DNA of 64,000 nt from Billgrantia sulfidoxydans (GCF_017868775.1 NZ_CP053381.1:4402001-4466000); one strand, 5' to 3'; shown: positions 1-10,502, counted from the first letter of the stretch. The notes: a model not told the origin generated them from the sequence alone. Numbers and translations: made by a program.

Positions 1-233
1 ACGGCGAAGACGCGCGCGGGCGTCACCGCCTCGACGAAGGCCGCCCAGTCACGATGCACGCGGACGGCGGCCCACTCGTGATAGTCGAGCCCGGCGCGGC
101 GCAGACGCTTGTCGTCGAGCACGAAGCCCAGTGGCTCGATCAGGTGCAGGCGAAAACCGCTGTTAGCACACAGCCGGATCAGGTTGCCGGTGTTGGGCGG
201 GATCTCGGGTTCAAACAGCACGACGTCGAGCAT
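1..233 (-). CDS. trmL: tRNA (cytidine(34)-2'-O)-methyltransferase TrmL, 3' end outside window
   Basis: The visible N-terminal 77 residues begin [17 protein letters not shown] and continue with an [10 protein letters not shown] motif and an HLIEPLGF segment. These are typical of the SPOUT-class methyltransferase TrmL (YibK), which 2'-O-methylates the wobble nucleotide of tRNA-Leu isoacceptors using S-adenosylmethionine. The ATG at 233 is a natural family start. The C-terminal half, including the trefoil-knot SAM site, lies beyond the left edge, so completeness cannot be judged. The next gene on the same strand starts 58 bases upstream, so cotranscription is possible but not shown. Confidence 0.88.
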   Translation of the reverse strand, partial: MLDVVLFEPEIPPNTGNLIRLCANSGFRLHLIEPLGFVLDDKRLRRAGLDYHEWAAVRVHRDWAAFVEAVTPARVFA

Positions 234-291
234 GGCGGCCTGCCTGGGAGCGCTGGCGGGCCCGCCGGGGCCCGCCGGTACGGCGAGTCGA

Positions 292-858
292 TCAGAAGCT
301 CAGGCGGACCCCGACCTGGGCGCCACGGTCCAGCGTACGGCTGCCGTGGCGGTTGTCGAAGTCGGCCGCCGCCTGGCGCAGGCCGACGTAGCCGTCGACG
401 TTGGGGGTAAAGGCGTAGCGCGCACGCACGCCCACCTCGTAGCCGTCGTCCAGATCTCCGCTGGTCACCGCGCCGGGGGTATAGAAACCGTAGCCGCCCA
501 GCGAAACGTCCGGCGCCTGCGGCAGGTAGACATAGCCGTAGCCACCCAGGCCCACACCGCCGCCGTTGCCGTAGTCGGTATCGAACTGGGTCCAGCGCGC
601 GCCGATGCCCACGTCGCGATCGCGGTTGCGCTGAACGCCCAGCAACTGGGCATGGTAGATGGTGGCGTCCTCGCGATACTCGCTGTTGATCACGCCGCCC
701 CCCAGGGCCACGCCCTGGGTGATCTCGCCGGCGGCTTCGAACTGCATGGCATCGGCGCCGAGGTTGAGATCCAGGCTGCCGGCGGCGTGGGCGCCGCTGG
801 CGGCAAATACGATACCCGAGACCAGGGCGGCCCTGGCGAACTGTCCGAGCGTATTCAT
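292..858 (-). CDS. YfaZ-like outer membrane beta-barrel protein
   Basis: This 188-residue secreted protein has a signal peptide at residues 1 to about 25 ending in an AHA cleavage motif. The mature part is rich in Gly, Tyr and alternating hydrophobic residues and ends in RLSF, the terminal-Phe pattern of outer-membrane barrels. The YFYTPGA-like stretch ([13 protein letters not shown]) resembles the YfaZ family, whose function is poorly known. I chose the ATG at 858 because an AAGGAG ribosome-binding site precedes it and the signal peptide starts there. A longer reading frame to 903 adds 15 residues with no support. It lies 41 bases downstream of pyrE on the same strand. The barrel assignment is firmer than the family name. 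Confidence 0.7.
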   Translation of the reverse strand: MNTLGQFARAALVSGIVFAASGAHAAGSLDLNLGADAMQFEAAGEITQGVALGGGVINSEYREDATIYHAQLLGVQRNRDRDVGIGARWTQFDTDYGNGGGVGLGGYGYVYLPQAPDVSLGGYGFYTPGAVTSGDLDDGYEVGVRARYAFTPNVDGYVGLRQAAADFDNRHGSRTLDRGAQVGVRLSF

Positions 859-899
859 CGATGACTCCTTGCTCACTGCGCGCATAACGTGACTGAACA

Positions 900-1571
900 T
901 CAACCGGTTGCGACGCCATAGCGCGCGCGATAGTCGCGAATGGCGGCCGCATGTCCGCGAAACTCTTCGCTGGCCTGCTGCTCGAGATAGGCCAGCACCA
1001 TGTCCAGCGTGACGATGCTGATGACGGGCATGCCGTAGCGCGATTCGACCTCCTGAATGGCGCTCTGGCTCTTGATTTTGCCCCCTTCCTGGCCGCGTTC
1101 CTGGCGATCGAGCGCAATCACCACGCCTGCCGCCTCGGCCCCGGCGGCCTCGATCAGCGCCATCACCTCGCGAATGGCGGTACCCGCGGTGATCACGTCG
1201 TCGATGATCAGGATGCGCCCGGCCAGCTCGGCACCGACGATGTTGCCGCCCTCGCCGTGGTCCTTCGCCTCCTTGCGATTGAAGGCGAACGGCAGGTCGC
1301 GGCCGTACTGTTCGGCCAGCGCCACCGCCGTCGTGGCCGCCAGCGGGATGCCCTTGTAGGCGGGGCCGAACAGCACGTCGAAGCCCACGCCGCTGGCCTG
1401 GATGGCATTGGCGTAGAAGCGCCCCAGCCGCGCCAGGGCGCCGCCGCTGCGGAACAGGCCGGCATTGAAGAAATAGGGGCTGACACGACCCGACTTGAGG
1501 GTGAACTCGCCGAACTTCAGCACGCCTTGTTCGATGGCGAACTCGATGAACTCACGCTGATAGGCATGCAT
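900..1571 (-). CDS. pyrE: Orotate phosphoribosyltransferase
   Basis: PyrE converts orotate and PRPP to OMP, the fifth step of de novo pyrimidine synthesis, in the cytoplasm. The 223-residue product shows YQREFIEFA near the N-terminus, the [13 protein letters not shown] segment and the PRPP-binding loop [12 protein letters not shown] at about residues 121-132. It is close to the 213 residues of the E. coli enzyme. I chose the ATG at 1571 because the alignment to known PyrE begins there. An in-frame ATG at 1604 has a GGAG just upstream and would add 11 residues, so the start is not fully settled. It is divergent from the Crc-type gene, an arrangement also known from Pseudomonas. Confidence 0.95.
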   Translation of the reverse strand: MHAYQREFIEFAIEQGVLKFGEFTLKSGRVSPYFFNAGLFRSGGALARLGRFYANAIQASGVGFDVLFGPAYKGIPLAATTAVALAEQYGRDLPFAFNRKEAKDHGEGGNIVGAELAGRILIIDDVITAGTAIREVMALIEAAGAEAAGVVIALDRQERGQEGGKIKSQSAIQEVESRYGMPVISIVTLDMVLAYLEQQASEEFRGHAAAIRDYRARYGVATG

Positions 1572-1714
1572 GCTGGCCGACACGGCGCTCCCCCTGCTAT
1601 TCATAGGCTCCAAGGAAGGAAATTGCGTGTATTACCACGAATATCCATGCGGGCCATTTACCCAAACGTCGAAACGTCGGGTATCATACACGCGCGACGT
1701 CAAAGGGACCATGT

Positions 1715-2482
1715 ATGAAAATTGCCACCATCAATGTCAACGGAATCCGCGAGGCCGTCGGGCGAGGCTTCCTCGACTGGCTGGCTGGGCAGGACGCCGA
1801 TGTCATCTGCGTCCAGAACCTCAAGGCCAAGAGCTTCGAGCTGGATGACAGCATCCTCTACCCGGAGGGCTACGAGGGCTATTTCCTGGATGCCGAGGAA
1901 GACGGCTTCTCCGGCGTGGGGCTCTACTGCCGCAAGATTCCCAAGGCGATCATGTACGGGCTGGGCTTCCCCCAGTGCGACCACGAGGCGCGCTTCCTGC
2001 AGGCCGACTACGACCGCTTCAGCATCGCCAGTTTCCTGATGCCCGACGGCAGCGACTACGCCGCCAAGCAGGCGTTCATGGCTCAGTACCAGGAATACCT
2101 GAACAAGATGGCGCGCAAGCGTCGCGAGTACATCATCTGCGGCACCTGGCACATCGCCCACAAGACCGTCGACCTGGAGAACTGGGCCGACAACCAGGCC
2201 ACGCCGGGCTTCAAGCCCGAGGAGCGCGCCTGGATGGACCAGGTGTTCGGCCCCACCGGCTTCATCGACACCTTCCGCGAGGTCAACCGCGACGCCGGCG
2301 AGTACACCTGGTGGCCCAAGCTCGACCAGGAAGTGCCGCGCTCGCGCCAGGAAGGCTGGCGGATCGACTACCAGATCGTCGGCCCCAACCTGCGCCGCCA
2401 CGTGGTCGACGCCTGGATCGACTACGACGCCACCTTCAGCGAGTTCGCCCCGCTGTTCGTCGAGTACGACCTGACGCTGTAA
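1715..2482 (+). CDS. crc: Catabolite repression control protein Crc (catalytically dead exonuclease III homologue)
   Basis: This 255-residue protein has the exonuclease III (EEP) fold but lacks the nuclease residues. The metal-binding Glu of the LQE motif is replaced in ICVQNLKAKS, the catalytic GDxN motif reads CGTWHIA, and the C-terminal SDH motif reads SEFAPL. That pattern, the KRREYI segment and its place between pyrE and rph match Pseudomonas Crc, which works with Hfq to repress translation of catabolic mRNAs carrying A-rich sites. The ATG at 1715 has AAGGGA at 1703-1708. An out-of-frame ATG lies 4 bases upstream. A weak promoter-like TATCAT lies at 1682-1687. Automatic pipelines would probably call it exodeoxyribonuclease III. 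Whether it acts through Hfq here is inference. Confidence 0.82.
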   Translation: MKIATINVNGIREAVGRGFLDWLAGQDADVICVQNLKAKSFELDDSILYPEGYEGYFLDAEEDGFSGVGLYCRKIPKAIMYGLGFPQCDHEARFLQADYDRFSIASFLMPDGSDYAAKQAFMAQYQEYLNKMARKRREYIICGTWHIAHKTVDLENWADNQATPGFKPEERAWMDQVFGPTGFIDTFREVNRDAGEYTWWPKLDQEVPRSRQEGWRIDYQIVGPNLRRHVVDAWIDYDATFSEFAPLFVEYDLTL

Positions 2483-2520
2483 GCGCCACCCTTTCGTCGC
2501 GGCCCGGCTCGGGCTGCATT

Positions 2521-2542
2521 GCGCCGGCCTTTGAGCCGGCGC
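2521..2542. terminator. GC-rich hairpin between convergent crc and rph
   Basis: A perfect 8-bp inverted repeat has arms GCGCCGGC at 2521-2528 and GCCGGCGC at 2535-2542 around a CTTTGA loop. It lies 38 bases after crc and 25 bases after the end of rph on the other strand. There is no real T-tract on either side, so it may act as a bidirectional mRNA 3'-end structure rather than a classical intrinsic terminator. Confidence 0.45.
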
Positions 2543-2567
2543 TATGCGTTTCACCCTGGGAATGATC

Positions 2568-3305
2568 TCAGCGGCGAATGCCCAGTGCCTCGCGCTGGTG
2601 CTCGAAGAGCTCGGCCCCGGCATTTTCGGCCAGCTCCAGCATGGCGTTGAGCTGCTCGCGGGAGAACACCCCCGCCTCGGCGGTACCCTGCACCTCGATC
2701 AGCCCGCCCGATTCGGCCATGACCACGTTCATGTCGGTCTCGGCGCCGCTGTCCTCGGGGTAGTCGAGGTCGACCACCGCCACGCCCTTGTAGAGTCCCA
2801 CCGAGACCGAGCTGACCAGTTGCTGGAAGGGATCGCCCTTGATCAGCTTCTTGCGCTGCAGGTAGCGGATGGCATCCACCAGCGCCACGCAGCCGCCGGT
2901 GATCGAGGCGGTGCGCGTGCCGCCGTCGGCCTGGATCACGTCGCAGTCCACGGTGACGGTGAATTCGCCCAGCTTCTTCAGGTTCACCGCGGCACGCAGC
3001 GAACGGCCGATCAGGCGCTGAATCTCCAGCGTGCGCCCGCCCTGCTTGCCGCGGGTCGCCTCGCGGCCGCCGCGGGTATGGGTGGCACGCGGCAGCATGC
3101 CGTACTCGGCGGTGACCCAGCCCTGCCCCTTGCCACGCAGCCAGCGCGGCACGCCGGCCTCGACGCTGGCGTTGCACAGCACCTTGGTGTCGCCGAACTC
3201 CACCAGCACGGAGCCTTCGGCGTGGCGCGTGTAGTCGCGGGTCAGGCGGATCTCGCGGGACTGGTCGGGGCGCCGCCCGCTCGGGCGTGAGGGTTGGGAA
3301 GCCAT
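2568..3305 (-). CDS. rph: Ribonuclease PH
   Basis: RNase PH is a phosphorolytic 3'-5' exoribonuclease that trims tRNA precursors and forms a hexameric ring. The 245-residue product carries [20 protein letters not shown], the [15 protein letters not shown] segment and the catalytic-face motif ETDMNVVM. E. coli RNase PH is 238 residues, so this copy is intact, unlike the frameshifted allele of E. coli K-12. The ATG at 3305 has GAGAGGT upstream. The open frame extends to 3443 but that part is arginine-rich and non-conserved. It is divergent from yicC, with 167 bases between the two starts. Confidence 0.95.
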   Translation of the reverse strand: MASQPSRPSGRRPDQSREIRLTRDYTRHAEGSVLVEFGDTKVLCNASVEAGVPRWLRGKGQGWVTAEYGMLPRATHTRGGREATRGKQGGRTLEIQRLIGRSLRAAVNLKKLGEFTVTVDCDVIQADGGTRTASITGGCVALVDAIRYLQRKKLIKGDPFQQLVSSVSVGLYKGVAVVDLDYPEDSGAETDMNVVMAESGGLIEVQGTAEAGVFSREQLNAMLELAENAGAELFEHQREALGIRR

Positions 3306-3472
3306 GGTACCTCTCGAAAGACGAAGAACGATCGGGACGATGTCGCGGCATCGGCGAGGCATCGAATGGCTGGCCATTCTACACGGTCGGGCCGGGGAAT
3401 CGGTTACACTCCTTGTCCGAGATGTCGCCGGGCTGGCCGGCAACGGCGCAGCCGATCGAACGAGGAGTCGCC

Positions 3473-4351
3473 ATGGTCGCCCATAGCAAGGTACACAGCA
3501 TGACCGCCTTTGCCCGTCAGAGCCGCGAAGGCGACTGGGGCAGCCTGCAACTGGAGCTGCGTTCGGTGAACCAGCGCTACCTGGAGCCCTTCTTCCGGCT
3601 GCCCGAGGCGCTGCGCGACCTCGAGCCCGCCTTTCGCGAGGCGCTGCGCACGCGCCTGGCGCGCGGCAAGGTGGAGTGCCACCTGCGCTTCGAACCCACC
3701 GATATCAGCGAGACCCTGGCCGTCAACCACACCCGGCTGGTCGCGCTGGCCGCAGCGCTGGGCGAGATTCGCGAGGCGCTGCCCCAGGTCGCCATGCCCG
3801 ATGCCCTCTCGCTGCTCGACCACCCCGGCGTGCTCGACGCCCAGGGGGTCGACCTGGACGCGGTGAAGGCGGAGGCCACGGCACTGTTCGAGACCGCCCT
3901 CGACGAACTGATCGAGGCCCGCGCGCGCGAAGGCGACAAGCTCGCCGCGCTGATTCGCGAGCGCCTGGCCGGCGTGGGCGAGCAGGTCGCCGAGGTGCGC
4001 CGGCTGATGCCCGAGATCCTCGAGCGCCAGCGCGCCCTGCTGCTGGAGCGGCTCGAGGCGGTCAAGGCCGAGCTCGAACCCCAGCGCCTGGAGGCCGAGC
4101 TGGTCTTGCTCGCCCAGAAGGCCGACGTCGACGAGGAGCTCGACCGGCTCGAGACCCATGTCGGCGAGGTGGCGCGCCAGCTCGACCAGAAGGGCCCCAA
4201 GGGGCGCCGCCTCGACTTCCTGATGCAGGAGCTCAACCGCGAGGCCAACACCCTCTCCTCCAAGTCGGCGGTGGCCAGCACCACCCGCTGCGCGGTGGAG
4301 CTCAAGGTGCTGATCGAGCAGATGAGAGAACAGATCCAGAATATCGAGTAA
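3473..4351 (+). CDS. yicC: YicC-family endoribonuclease
   Basis: This 292-residue protein matches YicC along its length. It has the N-terminal MTAFARQ, the [12 protein letters not shown] segment, the [20 protein letters not shown] stretch and the conserved end [14 protein letters not shown]. YicC proteins are reported endoribonucleases acting on small-RNA and mRNA targets. The ATG at 3473 is preceded by GAGGAG at 3462-3467. A longer open frame begins at 3287 but runs through the rph promoter region. In Pseudomonas yicC is followed directly by gmk. Here a five-feature amino-acid module lies between them, starting 8 bases after this stop codon. Confidence 0.93.
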   Translation: MVAHSKVHSMTAFARQSREGDWGSLQLELRSVNQRYLEPFFRLPEALRDLEPAFREALRTRLARGKVECHLRFEPTDISETLAVNHTRLVALAAALGEIREALPQVAMPDALSLLDHPGVLDAQGVDLDAVKAEATALFETALDELIEARAREGDKLAALIRERLAGVGEQVAEVRRLMPEILERQRALLLERLEAVKAELEPQRLEAELVLLAQKADVDEELDRLETHVGEVARQLDQKGPKGRRLDFLMQELNREANTLSSKSAVASTTRCAVELKVLIEQMREQIQNIE

Positions 4352-4358
4352 CACGACC

Positions 4359-6139
<1,781 letters not shown>

Positions 6140-6143
<4 letters not shown>

Positions 6144-7558
6144 CGCAGAGCCTCTACCCCGCCTTCGGTGTGCTGCTCGTCGACGACGAGCCCTCCTTCC
6201 TGCGCAGCCTGGGCATCGCCCTGGAGCGCAGCGGGGGGATCAACCATATCCACCGCTGCCATGACAGTCGCGAGGTCATGGAGATCCTGGCGCGGGAGAA
6301 CATCGGCCTGGTGACCCTCGACCTGACCATGCCCCACCTGTCGGGGGAGGAGCTGCTGGCGCGCATCGTCGAGGAGTACCCCGACGTCGGCGTCATCGTG
6401 GTGAGCGGTCTCAACCAGGTGGAAAGCGCCGTCAGCTGCATCAAGCTCGGCGCCTTCGACTACTTCGTCAAGACCGACGAGGAGAGCCGCCTGGTCGAGG
6501 GCATCCGCCGCGCCATCCGTCTGCAGGAGCTGCGCCAGGAGAACCAGGCGCTGCGCCGACGCGTGCTCGACGACACCCTGGAGCGGCCCGAGGCCTTCGC
6601 CCACATCGTCACCGCCGACAAGGGCATGCGCGCGGTCTTCCAGTACCTGGAGTCGGTGGCGCTGACCCAGCAGCCGATCCTGATCTCCGGCGAGAGCGGC
6701 GTGGGCAAGGAGCTGATCGCCAAGGCGGCGCATACCCTGAGCGGTCGTCGGGGGCCGCTGGTCTGCGTCAACGTGGCGGGGCTCGACGACAACGTCTTTG
6801 CCGATACCCTGTTCGGCCATCAGCGCGGCGCCTTCACCGGCGCCGAGCAGCCGCGCGCCGGGATGATCGAGCAGGCCGCGGGCGGCACGCTGCTGCTCGA
6901 CGAGATCGGCGATCTCAGCCTGGCCTCCCAGGTCAAGCTGCTGCGCCTGCTCCAGGAGGGCGAGTACTACCCGCTGGGCAGCGACCGGCCCAAGCGCCTC
7001 CAGGCCCGCGTGGTGGTGGCCACGCACCACGACCTGGCCGAAAAGCAGCGCGCGGGCACCTTCCGCAAGGATCTCTACTACCGCCTGCGCACGCATCAGG
7101 TGCATATCCCCCCGCTGCGCCAGCGCAAGCAGGACATTGCCCTGCTGCTGGACCACTTCCTCGCCGAGGCGGCCGCGGAGCTTGGCAAGGGCAAGCCGAG
7201 CTATCCGCCGGAGCTTGCCGTGCTGCTGGGCAACTACGCCTTCCCCGGCAACGTGCGCGAACTGCGCGCCATGGCCTACGATGCCATGAGCCAGCACCGC
7301 AGCCGCACGCTGTCCATGGCGGCCTTCAAGCGCGCCATCGACCAGGCACGCGGGGACGAGGCCCCTCTCCACCACCGTCAGCGGGCCGTGTTCGCACCCG
7401 ACGAACCGCTGCCGACGCTGGACGAGGTGGCCGACCTGCTGGTGGAGGAGGCGATGCAGCGCGCCGAAGGCAACCAGACCATGGCCTCGCGCTGGCTGGG
7501 CATCTCGCAGCCGGCGCTGAGCAAGCGGCTGAAGAAACGGCGCGACGAAGGGGCATAA
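6140..7558 (+). CDS. NtrC-family sigma-54-dependent response regulator
   Basis: The 472-residue protein has a receiver domain at residues 8-125 with D61 (TLDLTMP) as phosphorylation site and K111. An AAA+ domain follows, with Walker A GESGVGKE at 184-191, the sigma-54 contact loop GAFTGA at 230-235 and Walker B LLLDEIGD at 251-258. A C-terminal Fis-type helix-turn-helix ends the protein, from about 440 (GNQTMASRWLGIS). The intact GAFTGA loop means it should activate sigma-54 promoters. The ATG at 6140 overlaps the kinase stop, implying coupled translation with its partner. A -24/-12 promoter lies 176 bases after its stop, in front of the symporter gene, which is its obvious candidate target. 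Confidence 0.92.
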
Positions 7559-7572
7559 CCTCTTTCATGTCG

Positions 7573-7595
7573 ATAACCAAGGTTATGGTCGCGAC
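7573..7595. promoter_or_regulatory. Candidate upstream activator site (palindromes)
   Basis: A perfect interrupted palindrome has arms ATAACC (7573-7578) and GGTTAT (7581-7586) around AA. It is followed at once by the 8-bp palindrome GTCGCGAC (7588-7595). The site centres about 155 bases upstream of the -24 element, a normal distance for enhancer sites of NtrC-type activators. It lies 15 bases after the regulator stop codon. There is no GC-rich stem with a T-tract here, so a terminator role is less likely. Binding by the adjacent regulator is inference. Confidence 0.4.
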
Positions 7596-7651
7596 AACTT
7601 ATTGAATCCTTTGTCTTTTTCACGACTTTCAGGGCTATTCGGCGCGCTGGA

Positions 7652-7660
7652 GGTTATACC
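7652..7660. promoter_or_regulatory. Second GGTTAT-containing candidate activator site
   Basis: GGTTATACC is an imperfect palindrome repeating the GGTTAT half-site found 71 bases upstream. It lies about 80 bases upstream of the -24 element. Two similar sites at these distances fit cooperative binding by a sigma-54 activator. The assignment rests only on the repeated half-site and location. Confidence 0.33.
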
Positions 7661-7733
7661 GCTTTAGCGACACCCGCCCGACCATCCCTCTGCTTTTTCC
7701 TTTTTCGACAGCCAGTTAAGCAAACCGCAAAGC

Positions 7734-7749
7734 TGGCATGGGTCTTGCC
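7734..7749 (+). promoter_or_regulatory. Sigma-54 (-24/-12) promoter of the symporter gene
   Basis: The sequence TGGCATGGGTCTTGCC matches the sigma-54 consensus TGGCACG-N4-TTGC closely. The invariant GG (7735-7736) and GC (7747-7748) are separated by exactly 10 bases. Transcription should start near 7760, giving a leader of about 134 bases before the symporter ATG at 7894. The upstream gene codes for a GAFTGA-bearing activator, which strongly supports function. The 335 bases between the regulator and the symporter hold this promoter, the two palindromic sites and the leader, and no other convincing gene. Confidence 0.85.
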
Positions 7750-7810
7750 TTGAATAGCCCCGCCTGCCCCCGGCGGGCCATGTCGACAAACGCAAGCAAG
7801 AGGTTCTCCC

Positions 7811-7906
7811 ATGCCAAGAACAACGACTCACGCGGCCCTCGAACGGCCGGCATCGCTTATTGCCCCGCTCGCCACCAACCGGGGGAGCGCGTCATGCTCG
7901 ATCTGA
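7811..7906 (+). CDS. Possible leader peptide overlapping the symporter start
   Basis: A 31-codon open frame starts at the ATG at 7811, with AAGAGG at 7798-7803, a well-spaced ribosome-binding site. It ends in TGA at 7904-7906, overlapping the first codons of the symporter in another frame. Such an overlap could couple translation. The deduced peptide (starting MPRTTTHAALERPAS) resembles nothing I recognise, and an ORF of this size is expected by chance in GC-rich DNA. Reported as a possibility only. Confidence 0.2.
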   Translation: MPRTTTHAALERPASLIAPLATNRGSASCSI

Positions 7907-9360
7907 TCAACGACCTCCTCTGGGGCAAGGTACTCATCACCCTGCTCCTCGCCGTCGGCATCGGCTTCACGCTCGCTTCACGCTTCGTGCAGTTTCGCCA
8001 TTTCGGCCGCATGTTCCGCATTCTCGGCGCCGGCCATGCCTTCAAGCGCGACAAGCACGGTCACCTGAGTTCCTTCCAGGCCCTGCTGCTCTCGGTGGCG
8101 GGGCGTGTCGGTGGCGGCAACATCGCCGGTGTCGCGGTCGCCATCACCCTGGGCGGCCCGGGTGCGATCTTCTGGATGTGGGTGGTTGGCCTGATGGGCA
8201 TGGCCACCAGCTACCTGGAGTGCACCCTGGCACAGGCCTACAAGACCGCCCAGCCCGACGGCACCTATCGCGGCGGTCCGGCCTACTACATCGTTCACGG
8301 CCTCGGCCAGCGCTGGCACTGGTTGGCAGCGCTCTACTCGGTGCTGCTGCTGGTTACCTTCGGCTTCGGCTTTACCGCCCTGCAGTCCTATGCGGTGGCT
8401 ACCTCCTTCAACGATGCCTTCGGTGTACCGGTCGTCTACTCCGGCATCGGCATGGCCCTGGTCGTGGGACTCATCGTCTTCGGCGGGATCAAGCGCATCG
8501 CCCGGGTGACGGAAGTGCTGGTTCCCGTCATGGCGCTCGGCTACATCCTGATCGCCCTCGTCGTTCTGGGCCTCAATTTTGCCCGGATACCCGAGGCCAT
8601 CCTGCTGATCGTCAACAGCGCCTTCGGCCTCGAGCAAGCCGTCGGTGGCGGCATCGGCGCGGCCATCATGATGGGGGTCAAGCGTGGCCTGTTCTCCAAC
8701 GAGGCGGGACTCGGCAGCGCCCCCAACGTCGCCGCCGTGGCCTACGTCCCGCACCCGGCCAACCAGGGCATCGTGCAGGCCTTCTCGGTGTTCATCGACA
8801 CCCTGATCATCTGCTCGGCCACGGCCTTGATCATCCTGCTCAGCGGCGCCTACGATCCCGCCGCCGGCGTCGATATCGGCGGCGTGGCGCTGACCCAGAC
8901 GGCCCTGGCCGACCATGTGGGCGAATGGGGGCGAAGCTTCGTCAGCGTGGCGCTGCTGCTGTTCGGCTTCAGCACCATTCTCTACAACTACTATTTGGGC
9001 GAGAACAGCCTCAACTTCTTCAGCGAGGGTAACGTCACGCTGTTCAATGCGTTCCGTGTCGCGATCATCGGCCTGTGCACCTGGGGCGCGCTCACCGACC
9101 TGGGCACGGTGTTCGCCTTCGCCGACGTGACCATGGGCCTGCTCGCCGTGGCTAACCTGGTGGGCCTGATCATGCTGTTCAAGCCGGGACTGCGCATCAT
9201 GCGCGACTACGACGAGCAACTGCGTGCCGGCATTCCCCACCCGGTCTTCGATGCCGCACGGTTCAGCGATCTCAATATCGATCCGGCGGCCTGGGACATC
9301 GAACCCGAGGATCGTCAGCGTCTCGAACAGGAGCGGGCGGCCTCTCTCGCCACCAACTGA
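7894..9360 (+). CDS. AGCS-family amino acid:sodium symporter
   Basis: The 488-residue membrane protein has about ten hydrophobic segments and the alanine/glycine:cation symporter signatures RVGGGNIAGVAVAI, GGPGAIFWMWVVGLMGMAT and GLFSNEAGLGSAP. AGCS carriers import alanine, glycine, serine or glutamine with Na+ (or H+). The following glutaminase gene suggests glutamine here. The ATG at 7894 has GGGGGAG at 7881-7887. In-frame ATGs at 7738 (inside the promoter) and 7780 would add hydrophilic sequence and are unlikely. It is probably transcribed from the sigma-54 promoter with the glutaminase 74 bases downstream. Substrate is inferred from context. Confidence 0.9.
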   Translation: MLDLINDLLWGKVLITLLLAVGIGFTLASRFVQFRHFGRMFRILGAGHAFKRDKHGHLSSFQALLLSVAGRVGGGNIAGVAVAITLGGPGAIFWMWVVGLMGMATSYLECTLAQAYKTAQPDGTYRGGPAYYIVHGLGQRWHWLAALYSVLLLVTFGFGFTALQSYAVATSFNDAFGVPVVYSGIGMALVVGLIVFGGIKRIARVTEVLVPVMALGYILIALVVLGLNFARIPEAILLIVNSAFGLEQAVGGGIGAAIMMGVKRGLFSNEAGLGSAPNVAAVAYVPHPANQGIVQAFSVFIDTLIICSATALIILLSGAYDPAAGVDIGGVALTQTALADHVGEWGRSFVSVALLLFGFSTILYNYYLGENSLNFFSEGNVTLFNAFRVAIIGLCTWGALTDLGTVFAFADVTMGLLAVANLVGLIMLFKPGLRIMRDYDEQLRAGIPHPVFDAARFSDLNIDPAAWDIEPEDRQRLEQERAASLATN

Positions 9361-9434
9361 GGCTCAGCGACCCGCTCCCGCTATCGGCCCGGTCGCGCCT
9401 GTCGTCGCCGGGCCGGTTCGCTGGAGGGCACCCA

Positions 9435-10364
9435 TTGAGTAAAGCGACTATGCAGCAGTGGCTAGAGGAGATCGCCGCTAGCGCCCGCCAGCGCCTTGAC
9501 GAGGGTCGCGTCGCCGATTACATACCGGCGTTGGCGCAGCGCAACCCCAACCGGTTCGGTATCGCCGTCTGCACGACCAGCGGCGAAACCTACGCTGCGG
9601 GGGATGCCCGCGAGCCGTTCTCGATCCAGAGCATCGCCAAGGTGCTGCTGCTCACCCTCGCCCTGCGCACCCACGGCGAGGCGCTGTGGCAGCGGGTCGG
9701 GCTCAACCCGTCGGGCATGCCGTTCAACTCCCTGGCCCAGCTCGAGGCGGAGCGGGGCAAGCCGCGCAACCCGTTCATCAACGCCGGCGCCATTGCGGTG
9801 ACGGATCGCCTGGTCAGCGCCTTCGCCACACCGGACAAGCATCTGCAGGACGTCGCCCGGCGGCTGGCGGGCAACGCTTCGATCCTGATCGACGACGAGG
9901 TGCTGGAGTCGGAGTGGCAGCACCGTTCGCGCAACGCCGCCATGGCCTACCTGATGAAGGCGTTCGGCAACCTCGACAACGACGTCGACGCGGTGCTGCG
10001 CTGCTATTTCTCCAGCTGCGCGCTGGCCATGAGCTGCGTGGACCTAGCCGTCGCCCTGAACTTTCTGGCGGCCGAAGGCGAGGCCCGCGCCATCGGTCAA
10101 CGCTTCGTCTCGCCGGGGCTGGCACGGCGGGTCAACGCGATCATGACCACCTGTGGCATGTACGACGCCGCCGGCGACTTCGCCTACCGCGTCGGGCTGC
10201 CGGCCAAGAGCGGTGTCGGCGGCGGCATCGTCGCGGTCGTGCCGGGCAGGATGACGGTCTGCGTCTGGGCGCCGGCGCTCGACGACAGCGGCAACTCGGT
10301 GGCCGCCCAGCACGCCCTGGAGCTGTTCGCCGAGCAGCTCGACGCCCGGCTGTCGACGGCATGA
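9435..10364 (+). CDS. glsA: Glutaminase A
   Basis: The enzyme hydrolyses L-glutamine to glutamate and ammonia. The 309-residue product is full length and shows the serine beta-lactamase-like catalytic S66-x-x-K69 (FSIQSIAKV), the NPFINAGAI segment, the YFSSCAL region and the KSGVGGGIVAVVP motif. The start is TTG at 9435, supported by GGAGGG at 9423-9428. An in-frame ATG at 9450 lacks a good ribosome-binding site. Located 74 bases after the symporter, it probably shares the sigma-54-driven transcript, completing an import-and-deamidate pathway. Such enzymes also release ammonia for acid or nitrogen balance. Which role applies cannot be seen. Confidence 0.93.
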   Translation: MSKATMQQWLEEIAASARQRLDEGRVADYIPALAQRNPNRFGIAVCTTSGETYAAGDAREPFSIQSIAKVLLLTLALRTHGEALWQRVGLNPSGMPFNSLAQLEAERGKPRNPFINAGAIAVTDRLVSAFATPDKHLQDVARRLAGNASILIDDEVLESEWQHRSRNAAMAYLMKAFGNLDNDVDAVLRCYFSSCALAMSCVDLAVALNFLAAEGEARAIGQRFVSPGLARRVNAIMTTCGMYDAAGDFAYRVGLPAKSGVGGGIVAVVPGRMTVCVWAPALDDSGNSVAAQHALELFAEQLDARLSTA

Positions 10365-10392
10365 GACGCCGGCACGGTTTGCACCTCGCCCC

Positions 10393-10422
10393 ATGACGCG
10401 CCCTCGGCCGGGCGGGTATACT
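10393..10422 (+). promoter_or_regulatory. Candidate sigma-70 promoter for gmk
   Basis: ATGACG (10393-10398) and TATACT (10417-10422) are separated by 18 bases. The -10 matches five of six consensus positions, the -35 four of six. Transcription would start near 10429, leaving a leader of about 74 bases that contains a hairpin. It marks the return from the glutamine module to the core gmk-rpoZ-spoT cluster. Confidence 0.5.
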
Positions 10423-10452
10423 GTCCCGCTCGAATGCGCAGCCATGGCGCTC

Positions 10453-10481
10453 GCCCCCCTTTGCCTCGTGCGAACGGGGGC
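10453..10481 (+). promoter_or_regulatory. Hairpin in the gmk leader (attenuator-like or terminator)
   Basis: Arms GCCCCC (10453-10458) and GGGGGC (10476-10481) enclose a 17-base loop and are followed by ATTTG. It lies downstream of the putative gmk promoter and 21 bases before the gmk start. It could terminate transcripts arriving from glsA or regulate gmk. The short T-run makes termination uncertain. Confidence 0.3.
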
Positions 10482-10502
10482 ATTTGCGATCCGGAGCCCG
10501 AT

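Noticed and set aside
1715..2482. Annotation as active exodeoxyribonuclease III
   Set aside because: All three catalytic motifs are altered; see the Crc entry.
7780..7893. In-frame ATG at 7780 as the symporter start
   Set aside because: It adds 38 hydrophilic residues, has no good ribosome-binding site and does not align with AGCS proteins, while 7894 does.
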